From NCBI RefSeq assembly GCF_016859285.1, contig NC_053414.1, forward strand, positions 24,581,517 to 24,645,516: a stretch of 64,000 nt of DNA. The letters are read 5' to 3'. Shown in pieces: positions 1 through 12,382 of this stretch; positions within the stretch are counted from its first letter, which is position 1, and every line of letters begins with the position of its first letter. A program made the position numbers and the translations under genes. The notes under the pieces are model-generated. The model did not search any database. It saw nothing but the letters and a program-made list of their open reading frames with translations, and was not told the origin of the DNA. This stretch comes from Xiphias gladius. Its lineage: Eukaryota; Chordata; Actinopteri; Istiophoriformes; Xiphiidae.

Positions 1-2218
1 TTGCATAGAGGGGGATTCATGCATCAGGGAAAGTTCTGGGAAGTTGTTGCACACTGCTGATCATCTGTTGCTAGGCAAATCTAATGGTGCAGATTTCTTT
101 ATGCGGTTAGGACTCTGATTATGCAAAGTCCAAAATGAATCTCAACCAGACAGGCTGTACCATTAAAATATACTGTAGTGCTGTCCAAGCCTGGGGGGTT
201 TCTCAGCTCACAGACTGAAGGATTCACTTTCAACGGTTATACCTGTCCTCGGCCATCTCCCTGGTGAAGTTAAACTGGATCCTCTTTTGAGGGGCGAGTC
301 TTATTGGACATAACCGCTTTCATCTCATCACAGGTTCATATCTTGGATTGCAGAGACGCCGGTTGACTTTTTTTTTTTATGCATTTGTTCCATGAAGCGT
401 AAACTCTTTGTTTGGCCTCTGGCTAATACATGCAGGGTGACTGTCAGCAGCGGGAAAACACCCAGTTTAAACTGAGTTGTTGTAGCATACCCAGCGTGGT
501 AGATGAGGACGGGGGACAGAATGTGCCCTTGGTTTCCATAATAGTTGTTTATATGGATGTGTTGGGAAAGTGTGTGTAAGTGTGTACGTGTGTGTATAAT
601 AGAAGGATTATATGTGTTTCACTGGTAAACAGGGGCTGATGGGCAGGTAAGGTGATACCTCTCCCCCAGTGACCCTCTCTTTACACTTGGTGAATGTGTG
701 TACCACTGATCTCCCCCTCTCTCTCTCTCTCTCTTTCAAACACACACACACACACACACATATACACACGTACTTCGCAGCTGTGCTCAACTCATCTCAA
801 ATTCGCCCCAGCTAGATCACCATGTATCTCTGGTGATTTTAATCCCACTCCAGTGAGCCAGCACCTATGGTACAGGAAAGGATTGTTCGCTCCATAACCC
901 TCCCTACTGGTCCCATAATGCATCTCACCTGCTCCTGGAACAAGGAAAAGTCTGTGTACAATGGCTCTCGGTCATTAAAAGTGTTGCATCACATCACTAT
1001 ATCTCCTCTGAAATGTGTGAAAGATAAAAACCAAGTTCACATTCATTTTTCATTTCCATCATATAAACGCTAGTAAGAGAACTTCTGGTATAATTTTATT
1101 TTTTATGTGTAAATACAAGTCATCAAAAAGAAGCCGTAAGCGTTATTTCTGCTGTTCACTGACAACTGACAGAGTTTAGCAACATCCACTGAAAGAATAT
1201 ATTGTATGTATATAGGGGACATTTTGGCATTTGTTTGACATCTGTCACTCAGCACTTTCCATCTGTCTATTTATGTACAGAAACCATCCATCTGCTCCTC
1301 TAAAAGTCCCCGTCTCACTTTTGTCTTGTGTTTTGGAAGTCCCCAAGTTCACTTCCCTAATGTCTGTCTCCCCTGCTCATTTTCTTTACCCTTTGTCTCA
1401 TTCCCCCGGCAGGATTATCGCCTCTCCTCCTTCCCACACATTTAACAGGTCCCTCTCTATCCTCCTCCCAGATCTTATTATGAGTGTTGTTAGAGAACTG
1501 GTGGCATCTCTGGAGTCACATGGCAGGCAGCTGCACTCAGAAGTAGGTCACATGGTTAGGTGGGTAACCAGAGCAGACAGTAACACACCACGGGATGGTC
1601 AGAGGGACCAGGCAGCAGTTAGCACTCTTCACAATATGCAAACAAGAACTGGGGATTGTTTCAAGAGTCAGCAATAAGAAAAGAGGCTGTTTGGGATGAC
1701 ATGTAATAATCTCACTATGTTTCCTGAAAGGTACAAATTTGACATTTTATGACAGCAGAGCTCCAGATTGCAGTGTGTTTGGAAGCACACTTAAATTCCA
1801 GACATCCCGGTGTCTTTGAATGCACCACCAAGGAAAAGTGGACCTTGCTTGTAACTGAATTTTCAAAAGACGATAACGAGACTTTGACACAAAATAAAGC
1901 GGATTACCTTTTTTCTAGCAACTTTTAAGTCTCTGATTGTAGATTTTCATACTGTACTTGAAACCTATAGGTGCCGGAAAGGTTGGAAGTCAGTCTCACA
2001 ACATTTTTTACCATTTTGAAAATGGTTAGCAGTAATGTAAAGTATGCAATGTGAAGTTAATGGGTAAACTCGAAGTAAAAAGCAGGATGTTCCTTTGACT
2101 TACACAGTTACTTCTTGCGTCTTTGCAAATCATTGAAGGTTTTAAAATATGAAATAAATTCTGTGTTCATTCACTTATCCTTAATTGCCACCTTCCTCTT
2201 TTCTCTGTTTCAATGTAG
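1..2218 (+). other. syngr2 intron 1 (first exon lies before the window)
   Basis: No coding exon was found here. The first recognisable coding sequence begins right after a polypyrimidine-AG acceptor ending at 2218, in phase 0, where synaptogyrin genes place exon 2. The expected N-terminal exon (about 30 residues) was looked for and not seen, so this is read as the end of intron 1. It holds a CT/CA low-complexity tract near 716-765 and otherwise AT-rich unique sequence. Confidence 0.6.
716..765. repeat. (CT)n-(CA)n compound microsatellite
   Basis: A run of CT dinucleotides is followed directly by CA dinucleotides. Apparent open frames across it are repeat artefacts. Confidence 0.9.
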
Positions 2219-4845
2219 ATATTTGCCATGGTGGTGTTTGCCTGCATTACAACAGAGGGATACATCAACTCTCCCCACAGTGCTGAAGCAAAGTGCATCT
2301 TCAACCAGAATGACTCGGCATGTCATTATGCTGTTGGCATTGGGGTGATTGCTTTCTTGGCCTGCGTGGCCTTTTTGGTGTTGGATGTTTACTTGCCTTT
2401 CATGAGCAATGCACAGGAAAGGAAGTATGCTGTCATGGCTGACTTGGGATTCTCAGGTAGGCAAGAGTTTTAGCGTTTTAACTTTAAAACTGCACTAATC
2501 AATGTTTTTATATCAACAATGGATCAAATTACCATGTGTGGTGTGAAAGGTGTCACTCGTGGTGACAACAGCCAGAAAATTATCATCAGCTCTGCAGTTC
2601 CTTTCAGCTCTATAGAATTTTATATCTTCTTTTAGCTCATTGTTTTGGTTTCACAGCCTGCAACTTTAACATTGTGGGTCAGTCTCACCGCTATCATCAA
2701 CCTCTTTTCCAGATACAGCAGGCAGCTGTATAAACCAACTATGTCCCGCTCAGTACTAAACAGCAGACCGACAAAGTTAGCGACTAGCTGGTGAACTTAG
2801 CGGAGGATTTAGCTGCTAAAGAGCGAGATATTTCCCCCTGGAGTTGGTGGAGGCCAAAACGGAGCTACAAGGAGAGTGAATATTAGGCCTACATTTGTCA
2901 GTGGACACACATACAACTCCAAATTAATGGTAACGCTACTCTATGTCTGCCCTTTTGTAAAAAGGGCATTTGCAGAGACAGTGGAAGACGGTAAAAGATT
3001 CTCAGGACACTCACTTTTTTATTTGTGTGAAACAAAAATGCATAATGTACACCAGAGTAGCCTGTAAAGTATGGAAGTTATGTGAGGACAGGGTCTTCTA
3101 GGTCCAGTTTTTTCCACAGCATTATTAAATGCACTTATCCTCTGAGGGGCTATTTGTCCTTACACCCCCCCCCCCCCCCCCCAGTTTCAATTCCCTCATT
3201 TAAAACTGAACCTCTTCCTACAGAAAGCCTCTGTTTATTTGTACAACGTAGGAAAGTCCGTCTGCCTGTTTTCCTGACATAACACAACATGTATTATTCA
3301 TCATTGCGTACAGTAGATGAGTAGCAGGGTGGAGGGGGAGGATGACCTCACAGATTTTGCTGAAATTAAACATTCATCAGCTGTACACAGCACAGTTCAC
3401 AGAAAGCCATTCTTCTTGGAAACAAAGAAGTGTTAGTTTGAAAAACAGCTTGTGGTCATTTGAGCAGATGGTGACAGGAGAGCCCCTTTTATTCTGTTGA
3501 TGTTTTTGTTCTTTTGTGTGGTTTTTCAGAGGAATTAATTTTTCATATCAGGGGTTTTCAGCAGAGTGCTTTTGATATTATTTAATGCAGTGTGGAAATA
3601 GTCATTTATTTCTGCATCTGTGTTTGTTCATCTGTGTCCCTGTGTGTTTTGTAGGGGCGTGGACCTTCCTGTGGTTTGTGTGTTTCTGCCTGTTGGCCAG
3701 TCAGTGGGGTCACACTCATAATGTCACAGGTATCCCTGAGGATGCTGCACGCGCCACTGTGGCCTTCTCATTCTTCTCAATCGCCACCTGGGTGAGCAGG
3801 ACTCCTGCTGTCTTTCTTTTTCACTAAAACATCTCATGTTAGCCGCATTTCTTCAACAGTGAGCTACAGTTTGAGTAACAACGCTAATAATATGATGGTT
3901 GAGCAGACGAACGTCCGACACATTACAGATGAGTGATTCTGGTGCATTTTGCTGATGAAGTTCAAGAACTGTACTGTGTTTCTACATATTTTATTTTGAA
4001 TGAATTTCACAGCTTTTTCATATTGACTAATGCGATTTTCTAAGCAAGAAAGCAGATGCGTGTCGTGTATTTTCCAAAATGTCAAACTAGCCATTAGTTT
4101 CAGTTCATGCCAGTATGATACAAAAAATTGCAAGACACTTGCTTGAAACCTGCCTAGGCTACTTACAACACTGAGGACTGTATTGTATTTATTGTCCGAC
4201 TTTTGCCTGGTAACACAGCTGATGGTACAAGGTTCTTCTGGTTGGTGTGTTCAAGCACTGGTGGGAAACTCTGACATTTAACTCTCAGGTGTTAGCAGCT
4301 CAGCAGCAAACTTATTGCGAGAAACAATAATAAGGTTGATCTCCAATAGACTTTGATCTTGTGTAGCTCTTGCACGCTTCCCATAACAGCTAAAAGAGAA
4401 AAAAGCATTACCTTGTTGTTTGTCTTCCGGGCTTGATTTTTTTCCCAACAGAACATCTAAAAATGTAAAGTATGCTTTGGAACATCCTCGGCAGTAGTGT
4501 AAAGTCAAAGTAATGTATTGAAATACTGAAAACAATTCTTCAGAGTACCTGCACTGGCCTTGACATTTTTATCTCAATGTGCAGGGAATCCTAGCCTACT
4601 ATGCCCTGGGTCGTTACCGGCGTGGTGTAAATGAAGTTACCATCCCAACCTACACAGAGCCGCCACTGGATCCCCACAGCCCCTACCCTGCGACCTACAT
4701 CCCCACCTCTTACAACCCCACTACCTATACCCCTACCACTTACACAGCCTATCCCAGCAGTGTGCCCGACATGCACCAACAGCCTCCCTTCACCGCGAGC
4801 CCCCAGCCGCAAGGAGACGTCGCCTACCAGCCGCCCAACTACTGA
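2219..4845 (+). CDS. syngr2: Synaptogyrin-2, exons 2-4 (5' end missing)
   Basis: Synaptogyrins are four-pass MARVEL-domain proteins of synaptic-like and other transport vesicles. Exons: 2219-2456, 3655-3791, 4585-4845, with phase-consistent GT-AG introns; they encode 211 residues, and the missing first exon would add about 30. Visible are the rest of TM1 (IFAMVVFACITTEGY), TM2 (GIGVIAFLACVAFLVLDVYL), TM3 (GAWTFLWFVCFCLLASQW) and TM4 ending in the last exon (FSFFSIATWGILAYYALGRY), then a cytoplasmic tail rich in Tyr and Pro. Cysteines in the lumenal loop (AKCIFNQNDSACHY) match the family. SYNGR2 rather than SYNGR1 or 3 is chosen because tk1 follows, as in human 17q25, and from the SNAxxRKY loop. 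The tail carries a near-repeat of Y-x-P-T-T-Y units. It converges on tk1. Confidence 0.88.
2640..2960. repeat. Dispersed repeat, copy A (syngr2 intron 2)
   Basis: This segment resembles 51400-51720 far to the right. Both contain a stretch ending in CTGCTAAAGA, then GATATTTCC and GGAGTTGGT, preceded by a match around CAGGCAGC. The two copies are clearly diverged. The family is not named here; its end points are approximate. Confidence 0.6.
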
Positions 4846-7312
4846 GACAAAGGGAGCTCACATAGATGAGGTGGTGTCCCTGGTCATCTGCTGATAGAGT
4901 GATTGAAGTTGCACTGCACAGACACAGAGCTATATCATATTGATGTGGTTTTACATTTGATCCAACCCACTTTTCTAAGTGTTGTCAGATTTGGGAACCT
5001 GGGCAGTGCAACTGCGACTGTTAGAGAGGAGGTACACTGTGGTTTACTTCTAAGGGTCTGTGGTCAGATCTTAAGACATCAGGCTGAGTGCTGAGATTAG
5101 TTCTGATGATTGGGAAATCTGACCTTAGACCTCTGTGCAAAGATGCAACTTTTACCTCAAATGGGCTGATCCTGAAGGGGAGGGGTAGATAGAATGTACC
5201 CAGGAGGTTAAAGGTCACATAACGTGACGTTATCACGCTCCAATCAGAGTGGAAGAAGACAACACTGAATGTGTTTCTCTTTACTCTCTGTTGGAACCTG
5301 AGAATGTTTGTTTGTACATAGATTTCACTATGCAAAGCTGCCATTTTTATGGTTGTATGTGCCTGATGTCTTGTCTTATATGGTTTAGTTGATTTTCCCC
5401 TTCAGTGCAGTTGTCTTGAAGACCTATAAACAGTTTAGAATGTATTAAATTGAACATTATTTGGGAGTAGAGTACAGTGGAAAAAGACCACTATAAAGCC
5501 AAATATCCCTCTGTGATTGAGTTATATTTTGTGAAACGTGGGCTCTGTAGAGATTATGCACTATCCATAAAATCACCTTTGAAAGAAAGTTTGCTGGGTT
5601 AAGAAATCTGTGTGCCACAGTAAAATGAGTTCTGTGTTTGCCATCTCAAATAGCAATGCTTGTAAATCCACTTCAATCAAAACCTATAGCTAGTGATGAC
5701 ACGAAAAACCATAAAGACCATCCATTTCCTGAACTCTGACCATTTCAAATGTAACGAACTTGTGTTGGTAAAAATCGGTTAAATGTGCCAAACTGTGGAG
5801 GTGTTTATTGGACACCGATAATCAGTGTTGCCCTTTAAACTTGTAGCTAACATTCAGATAGTCAGGAGGGAGGGGAATGTGGATAACTATGCACTTATTG
5901 AACAGGTTTATCCAGTGAGCATGCCCTCATACTGAAGTGTAACTCATTAACTACCAGCAACAATGCTTCCTCTTCAGTCTTTGAACAGAGGCCTCACACT
6001 TCCTCCAAGGTCTTGGTGACATTTAGTTTTCAGAATAGTAATGTATATCTCCCATTTATAGTCTTCTTAATCTAAACAGTTGAAGGCAGACTGCAGCGTG
6101 TAAGTCTTTACAGATGACTGATTAACATCTCAGCCTGCAATGGTGAGAATTGAAAACCAGTCCTTAGAAAGGCTACCGGTTTACTTCGTTGCTTTGTGCC
6201 TGACAGTAACACGTTTGTCAGTTTAACACCTCGGATGCCTTCTGGCTGTTGTAGCTCAGCTAAAGTGACAGTCAAGTTGGCCTGAGATCAGTTTTTTTTT
6301 TAATTGTTCCAAGGTTGTTGCGGGGTTGTAGGCTGACTTTAGATCCGTGAATGATATACCAGAAATTTAATGTAGTAATATTTATTGAACACGATAATGT
6401 TAATGGTACGACATTGGAGACATTCGTAATAGTGAAAAAACTCTGTCAATTATATTGTTTGACATTTAGAAGAAAACACATGTGCATACCTTACTGAACC
6501 ACAATATATCAAAAACAGTGTTAATGAAAAGTCATTTGTGCCTTAAAGAGAGAAACTGAACTGAAGGGTTTTTTTTTGGGGGGGGGGGGGAAATGATATT
6601 AAAATGTGCCATGATTAAATACTGAGGTTATATTTAGGTTAAACATCTGTGAAGCACAGCTGCCCTCCCTTCTCTGCTTGGGTGATTTTTGCTCATTTTC
6701 ATGCTATGGAAAATCAGTTAAATCGGTTCCTCAATGAACTTGAAATCAGTGTATTCATGCGACAATGAAGACCACAGTCGGTCATAATTAGCCAGCTTGA
6801 ATAACTCAACTGATAGTGAATTTCTAAAATTGTGCCTTTAGATTCTCTCCAGCTTCTCCCTGCACAGTATTGTAATGGTAACACAAGGCTAAAATTTGAT
6901 ATGTAATATTGATTTAATGTATATTTAAAGTAAGAAAGTAGCCCGAATTGAAATTATACTGTTTCTCAAAATTAATAATCTTGATTTTGTTAGGATTCAA
7001 TTATATTTCAAGATCTGTGTTTTAGATGTGAGGAGACTAGAATGGTTTGTGTAAAATCATTTATGATTTGTGATGCCTACTTGAAAATGTTTTATAAAAA
7101 CTGGTGCAAGAAAGTGGTCAGATGTTGCACAGCTTGATTGCTTTTTCTATAGTTTCCAATTTTTTTTTTTTTTTCCAATCATTGAACTTGTGAAGTTGCC
7201 ACATGCCCATTTGTTTTCAGCCTTTGGCATTATTTCATGTCATGGTGTCAAAAGCACAAAAGAGATTTACTCTAAACCTTCTGTTTATAAAATAAAATCA
7301 TTCACAGGATTT
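4846..7312 (+). other. syngr2 3' untranslated region (probable)
   Basis: About 2.4 kb of AT-rich sequence with no coding potential follows the stop codon. A canonical AATAAA lies at 7291-7296, and a weaker ATTAAA near 5443 could give a short transcript. A poly-T/poly-G run lies near 6569-6590. The UTR extent is inferred from these signals only. Confidence 0.5.
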
Positions 7313-7370
7313 TCTGTCTTATTGAGGACATTGTTTCATTCATGTACTGCAGTAATACACATTTTATAAA

Positions 7371-7399
7371 TACATACATACATACATACATACATACAC
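7371..7399. repeat. (ATAC)n microsatellite
   Basis: About seven tandem ATAC/CATA tetranucleotides lie just beyond the presumed syngr2 poly(A) site. Confidence 0.9.
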
Positions 7400-7960
7400 T
7401 TTTCCATTCAAGCCTGTGCGATCGCTACACAACATTGAGCCTGCCAGGATTTAAGCAGGTTATTTTGATCCTTGGTTGTATGTGAGGGGACTGGATTACA
7501 TAGAGCAGTTATATCAACAAGTTGAATACATTTACATTCGTAAAATTTTAGGAAAGGAGCATTTCCCAAGCATCTCTATGAAACTCTTTGGAGAAATAGC
7601 CGAATAAGATCCTGTTTTGAAACCAGAACGTTTACCTATTACCACTCTTGACCTTCCATACATAGTGAAACACGAGTCAATCTTTATATAAAACATATCT
7701 TAAATTCATATGATGGCATAAAATACTTAATTACATAATTTAACCATAACCATCACAACTAAACACCTAACCCCACCCCTTACCCTAACCTAAACTTAAA
7801 TGTAACCTGAACCCCACAAACCCCTCAAAAAGCAGCCTGGACCCATGGGGACCTAAATTTCTGGCCCAACGATGGATCCCCCCCCCACCCCCACACACAA
7901 ATTGATTGTTGAATTTCTCAACCCTCCGCTGAACTTCTGCTACATGCCTTATTCTCGCAA

Positions 7961-9419
7961 TCACAAGTGGAGTGTGGAGAAAAGCTTTCTGGGAACTCCA
8001 CAGTCCATGACTTTTCCTGCGAGGATCTGTGGTGGAGTTTCATCCCTGATGGGAGCGCTGTTCTCTTTGTCCCCCACCAGACCCCCATAACACTTTCTAC
8101 ACACCGCCTGATACTTTTCAGCTCCACCGATCACTTCCACCTATGGCACAGACAAACAGTTGACTGGTTATAAAAATCTGACGAAAGAAAAGGGGACCTT
8201 CTGTTTCATATTCTCTGTCATCTGCACTGAAATTACCCACTCTATCCTTAAGCGTGGGTAGGTAGGTGATATGGACACATTATTCGAATAATGTTACGAA
8301 TTTTCTCAATATTGATGTGATTTTAAACATAATGAGAAGTCAAATGCATCTCCATCTCATTGGATTTTTAATGGAGGGGGGGTGTGAAAAAAAAAAATCA
8401 ATAAAAAATTTAAAAAAAATCAATGTTCAAGTATTTAAGACTCAAGCTGTGACAGATTTTGGTAAAACTGTCACCACCCCCCCCTTTAAAAAGTGTTCTG
8501 AAGAATTTTATATGACCAGTTTATCTATTTCGTAGGGTTGCCTCCTCACCTCCTTCTCTTCACCTATCCTCTTGGTGTAGGCAGCTTCTTTGTAACACTG
8601 CATGCAGACGGCGTTGAGCTTCACCACGCTCTCTGCTAGAGGAACGAGGTTCAGGATGTTTCCAAATGGCTACAGGAATGCACAGGACAGCAGAAAAACA
8701 GCCAGGTATAATTACATTACAAGGACAGAACAGACCCACTATAGTGTGAAATAACGAGCACATTGAACTGCCTGTTAAAAGTGCTGCTCATGCAGATTGT
8801 TCACAGTCCATCCTCAAAATGTGTTCCTTGTTTTGGACATTTTTTTGTGTCTATAGCCACGGTGACGCTCTGCCTCTTCAGCATTCACAGTGTCCAGCAT
8901 CAGTCTGACATGTAGAGACTAACACACAGACACTTACCTTTCTCTGGAAGGTTCCATCCAGGGCAGCTACAATGATTGTCTTTCCTAGATTGGCCATCTC
9001 CTCACAAAACTGCACCGTGTCTGGAAACTACATTAAGACAGAAGAAGCACAGATTTAGTGGGCGAGGTCTTCCTTCCTTCTTTCTGAAGAGATATCCCAA
9101 CAAATGTGTTTCGACAAAGACTTGAACTTATGGCACACACAGTTTTAACTTAACACTCCTCAATAGTCCAGTCAGTAAGACATCCTGGTCTCCCTGGAGG
9201 TGAACGGTGACAAGCTTAAGCCAAAATAGAAAGAGGAAAATATACGGTATACTTACAAACTGTCCTTCGTCAATTCCAATGACGCAGGCTTTCAGTGCCA
9301 GAGACCTCACCTCTCCCAGAGAGTTGGCTGGTACAGCATCCATTGTGTACCTAAAAGATGGAAGGATAAAAGGCAAAAATAAATTCATTTTCAAAAAGGA
9401 AAAGTACTGGATAAATACC

Positions 9420-9468
<49 letters not shown>

Positions 9469-10520
9469 CACCTATCAGGAGAATCTTAATTTATCAAAAA
9501 AATCTCAGTAACCTTGGCTGTACATTTTTCTTTTGTCATTGTTATTCTACTATTTGTAGTTAGGTATATGCAAAGAAATACATAATGTTTCCATTAACAG
9601 CCCTTCCACCTCATGTTGCACTGGTTAATCTTGGAAAATTGCAAACATAGCGGTGCACAAATTAAAACTCAACTGATAAGCGAGCTTTCTAAAATTAAAT
9701 AAAAACTCACCTGTCATGTGTAGCCATGCCTGTCTCAGAATAACGTGCGTCTTTGACATATTTAATCACCAGGCAGTTATACTGGGCTATCTGGAAGCGG
9801 CGCACTCTTCTCATCAGTTCAGTGCTGCAAAGTAAATGACGGTAATTTAGTGAACATCGTCGAAACCGAGCTGTACATTTTGCCTACGAAAATAGTGTGT
9901 ATATCTTCGGTTATGCAGCAGTGGCCCTCAAACACTGATTTCATTCTACTCTACCACGAGCATGTGGCAATAAACACTGTGTAACATGTTTAATATAAAA
10001 GTACAAATCAGTGTGAAGATGTATCAAAATCGTAGCTATTAATACAACGCATACAAGCTGTTCGCTGTATAACATACTATTCATATAGATTTTATAGATT
10101 GGGAACTGGGTACACAATGCGGAAGATTTGGCGGGACGGTGAAGTCTGGGCGGCCAGTATCGTTTCACCATCACGTTAAACGGTGAACACAAATGACTGT
10201 AGCCAGCTAGCGTCTGTTTCGGGTTTGTGAAAGAATAACTCACCTTTTGCCTGAAAACATCGGTCCAAAGATGACCTGCGAACAACAGCAGAAGGACCGT
10301 TGGACAGAGGTCAGTCAATGACTACACGTACCGCTAATACACAGCTAACGTTAACATTAACTTTATGTCCTGTTTAACTAATTTGAACTAGGTTAGTTAG
10401 GGTTAACGTTAGGATATAATTAAGACAATAACGTTACATTTATCTGATACAAACCTGAATTTGTCCCCGGGCTTTCCTCGGGGAATTTGGAAGAATTGTC
10501 GGAAAATCCACACAGTCCAT
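7961..10520 (-). CDS. tk1: Cytosolic thymidine kinase 1
   Basis: It phosphorylates thymidine with ATP in the pyrimidine salvage pathway, in the cytosol, as a tetramer. Exons read on the minus strand: 10455-10520, 10244-10275, 9711-9824, 9257-9350, 8938-9027, 8550-8669, 7961-8140; all phases agree and give 231 codons (human has 234). Motifs: P-loop GPMFSGKST at residues 26-34; IDEGQF with the catalytic base Glu99; zinc-binding cysteine pairs CMQC (154-157) and CRKC (186-189); the thymidine-binding lasso around [12 protein letters not shown]; and a KEN box at 197-199, the signal used for APC/C destruction at mitotic exit. The start ATG is the first in the exon and precedes the family N-terminus. 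It is divergent from afmid, the mammalian arrangement. Intron 3 contains an AAT repeat, and intron 2 a TTTGGCGGGA E2F-like site at 10127-10136. Confidence 0.96.
9420..9467. repeat. (AAT)16 microsatellite in tk1 intron 3
   Basis: A perfect trinucleotide run about 70 bp upstream of the tk1 exon 4 acceptor, in gene orientation. Confidence 0.95.
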
Positions 10521-10581
10521 TTTTATTCAAAGAGGCTGTATTTAAAAAGATGCCGATAATAAAAAAAACAAAGGTACTATC

Positions 10582-10687
10582 TTTGTTGTTGTTGTTGTTG
10601 TGGTGGTTTTTGTTGTTGTTATTCTTCTTCTTCCTTTTCTTCTTCTTCTTCTTCTTATTATTATTATTATTCGTATTATTATTCTAT
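10582..10687. repeat. Compound triplet repeat in the tk1 leader
   Basis: On the plus strand the order is TTG units, a few TGG, TTG again, then TTC/TTCTTC units and ATT units. In the tk1 direction this is a purine-rich tract of AAT, GAA and CAA triplets. It lies between the start codon (10520) and a TATA motif at 10751-10758, so it should be in the transcribed 5' leader or core promoter. Confidence 0.85.
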
Positions 10688-10722
10688 CACAGATGCAGCA
10701 GCTCTGTAACAATAAGTTGAAT

Positions 10723-10864
10723 GTGGCGCGCTGGCGACTATCGGCGGCTGTATTTATACCGGAAGTGAATTTGACCAATGGGCGTAGAGTCAACGGTTCT
10801 GACGTATGTCTCTACGACCAAACAGGTGAGAGATGGCAGAGTGACCGCGCCGCAGTCGACCAAT
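10723..10864 (-). promoter_or_regulatory. tk1 promoter elements: TATA box and two CCAAT boxes
   Basis: On the minus strand a TATAAATA motif occupies 10758-10751. Upstream of it are two CCAAT boxes, at 10775-10779 and 10860-10864, both inverted relative to tk1. An ETS-like CCGGAAGT lies at 10759-10766 and a GGCGCG core at 10725-10730. TK1 promoters in mammals are known to use NF-Y-bound inverted CCAAT boxes and E2F sites for S-phase expression; the same layout is visible here. Function is inferred from motif matches. Confidence 0.65.
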
Positions 10865-10879
10865 CAGAGCAAAGAGTAC

Positions 10880-12382
10880 TGCGCAAACATATGTGTGTGC
10901 GCGCGCGTGTGTGTGTGTATCTGATTTGAAGCAAACAGCTGCAGCGCTCACTTGTCAGCGAACAGGCCAGAGCATGTTATTGTACGTTATTAAGACATAA
11001 CTTATAAAACATCCATGGGCCCAAGACGCGAGGAAGAGACTTGAGACGAGGGTGCTTTCAAAAATGACGCCATGAATAGTTTTTATCTTATCAGTTAACT
11101 TCACATAAAATTCAGTGAACAGAAAAAAAAAAAACCCTAAAGCAAATCAATATTTGCTCTTACCGCCTTTTGCCTTTCAAACGGCACAAATTACACTTGT
11201 GCACAATTCTAGGTACTTGCCAGGTAGGTTGATCCAGATATCCTAGAGAACAGTTCCTCTGTTCCTGTGAAATACTGTGAACTAAATGCCTGCTGGTAAA
11301 ATAACCAATGGCCCATGGATATCTGTTTTAAAGAAACAATATAACTGTGCGGTGGGATACACGCACTAATCGGATGGTGTGTATCTACCATGAGAAAGCC
11401 TCACAATTTAACTTCAAAATGTACAAAGATAGTACTGAGTGATTTTTTTCCTTAACTGAATTAATGTTATGGTTTTGTTTATTTGCCAAGGGAAAAGTAA
11501 GTAAACAGAGACAAGTCTCTATTAAAATTTGTTTCCACATTGTGTTACTGTATAGCCCACTGGCTGAATAGTTGACCTCATGGTTATCACACCAAAAACA
11601 TGTTACCTTCCCTGTTTTGTGTTAATGGTCACCACCAACCACACAAACGGAATATTTGGTGCACCTGTTTTTTTTTTGTTTTTTGTTTTGTTTTGATGTG
11701 TGTGCATGGATGTTAAGCATACAAATAAAAAGTAGTACTTTAGAGTCATGGCTGGATTAACTTTGTGGAGGGGGAAATATGAGCTGTTCGGCCCCCAACC
11801 AAACCCTGCACCTCACCCTCTTTGTGCATTGGCCTTTTTTCCCCCCTCAGCAGACATTTTGCCTCGTCATAGTAGGAAAAGTCTTGATATTTGATTCTGA
11901 CACAGGGCCCCTATTCAAGACAGGGCCTCATTATCAGGTAATAGACAGGACCCAGCTGTCTATGTGCCAGGCCCCTGTTGCTCGTAGGTTTCACTTCTGT
12001 CGCCTGCTCGGCTCGGCCGGTCAGACCACACATGTACTCGCGAGGAAAACAGCGGCCAGTGTCCCCCTCCTCTGCCTCTTAACACGGCTGTAAACACGTG
12101 CTCACAGGGGCCCATCACCTGCAGGGGAAGTTTACGAGAAGTCCTGTTGTGTAGGTAAAGAAAAAGGGGGGAAAAAGTAAGAAAAATCAATAAACATAGG
12201 TGCCGTTTTCGGAGCTTTTTGAGCGCGCTGTGTGCTTTTCGATCGATTCGCTCTCCAAAGGTGAGGGTCCGAAGTTCAGTCCGTCATCGCCGCCGCCGCC
12301 GCCTCGGCCTCGGAGCACATGCGGGTTGGGTTGATCTATCAGCGGACTTTCGGCAAATCGAGTCACTTCAAGCGATAAAACG
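10880..12382. other. tk1-afmid divergent intergenic region
   Basis: About 1.5 kb without coding sequence. The left part is AT-rich and ordinary, with a TTTTG-rich tract near 11669-11695. The right part, from about 11990, is GC- and CpG-rich and leads into the afmid first exon. A short alternating GT/GC run lies near 10893-10918. Mammalian TK1 and AFMID share a bidirectional promoter interval. Confidence 0.6.
11990..12382 (+). promoter_or_regulatory. CpG-rich promoter and leader of afmid
   Basis: CpG density rises sharply from about 11990, with a CGCCGCCGC run at about 12287-12303, and continues to the afmid start codon at 12383. No TATA box was noticed. Placement as promoter plus leader is inferred from composition and position. 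Confidence 0.5.

Noticed and set aside
7740-7840. CCCTAA-like motifs suggesting interstitial telomere repeats
   Set aside because: The units are irregular and few (TTACCCTAACCTAAAC); this is a chance C/A-rich stretch.
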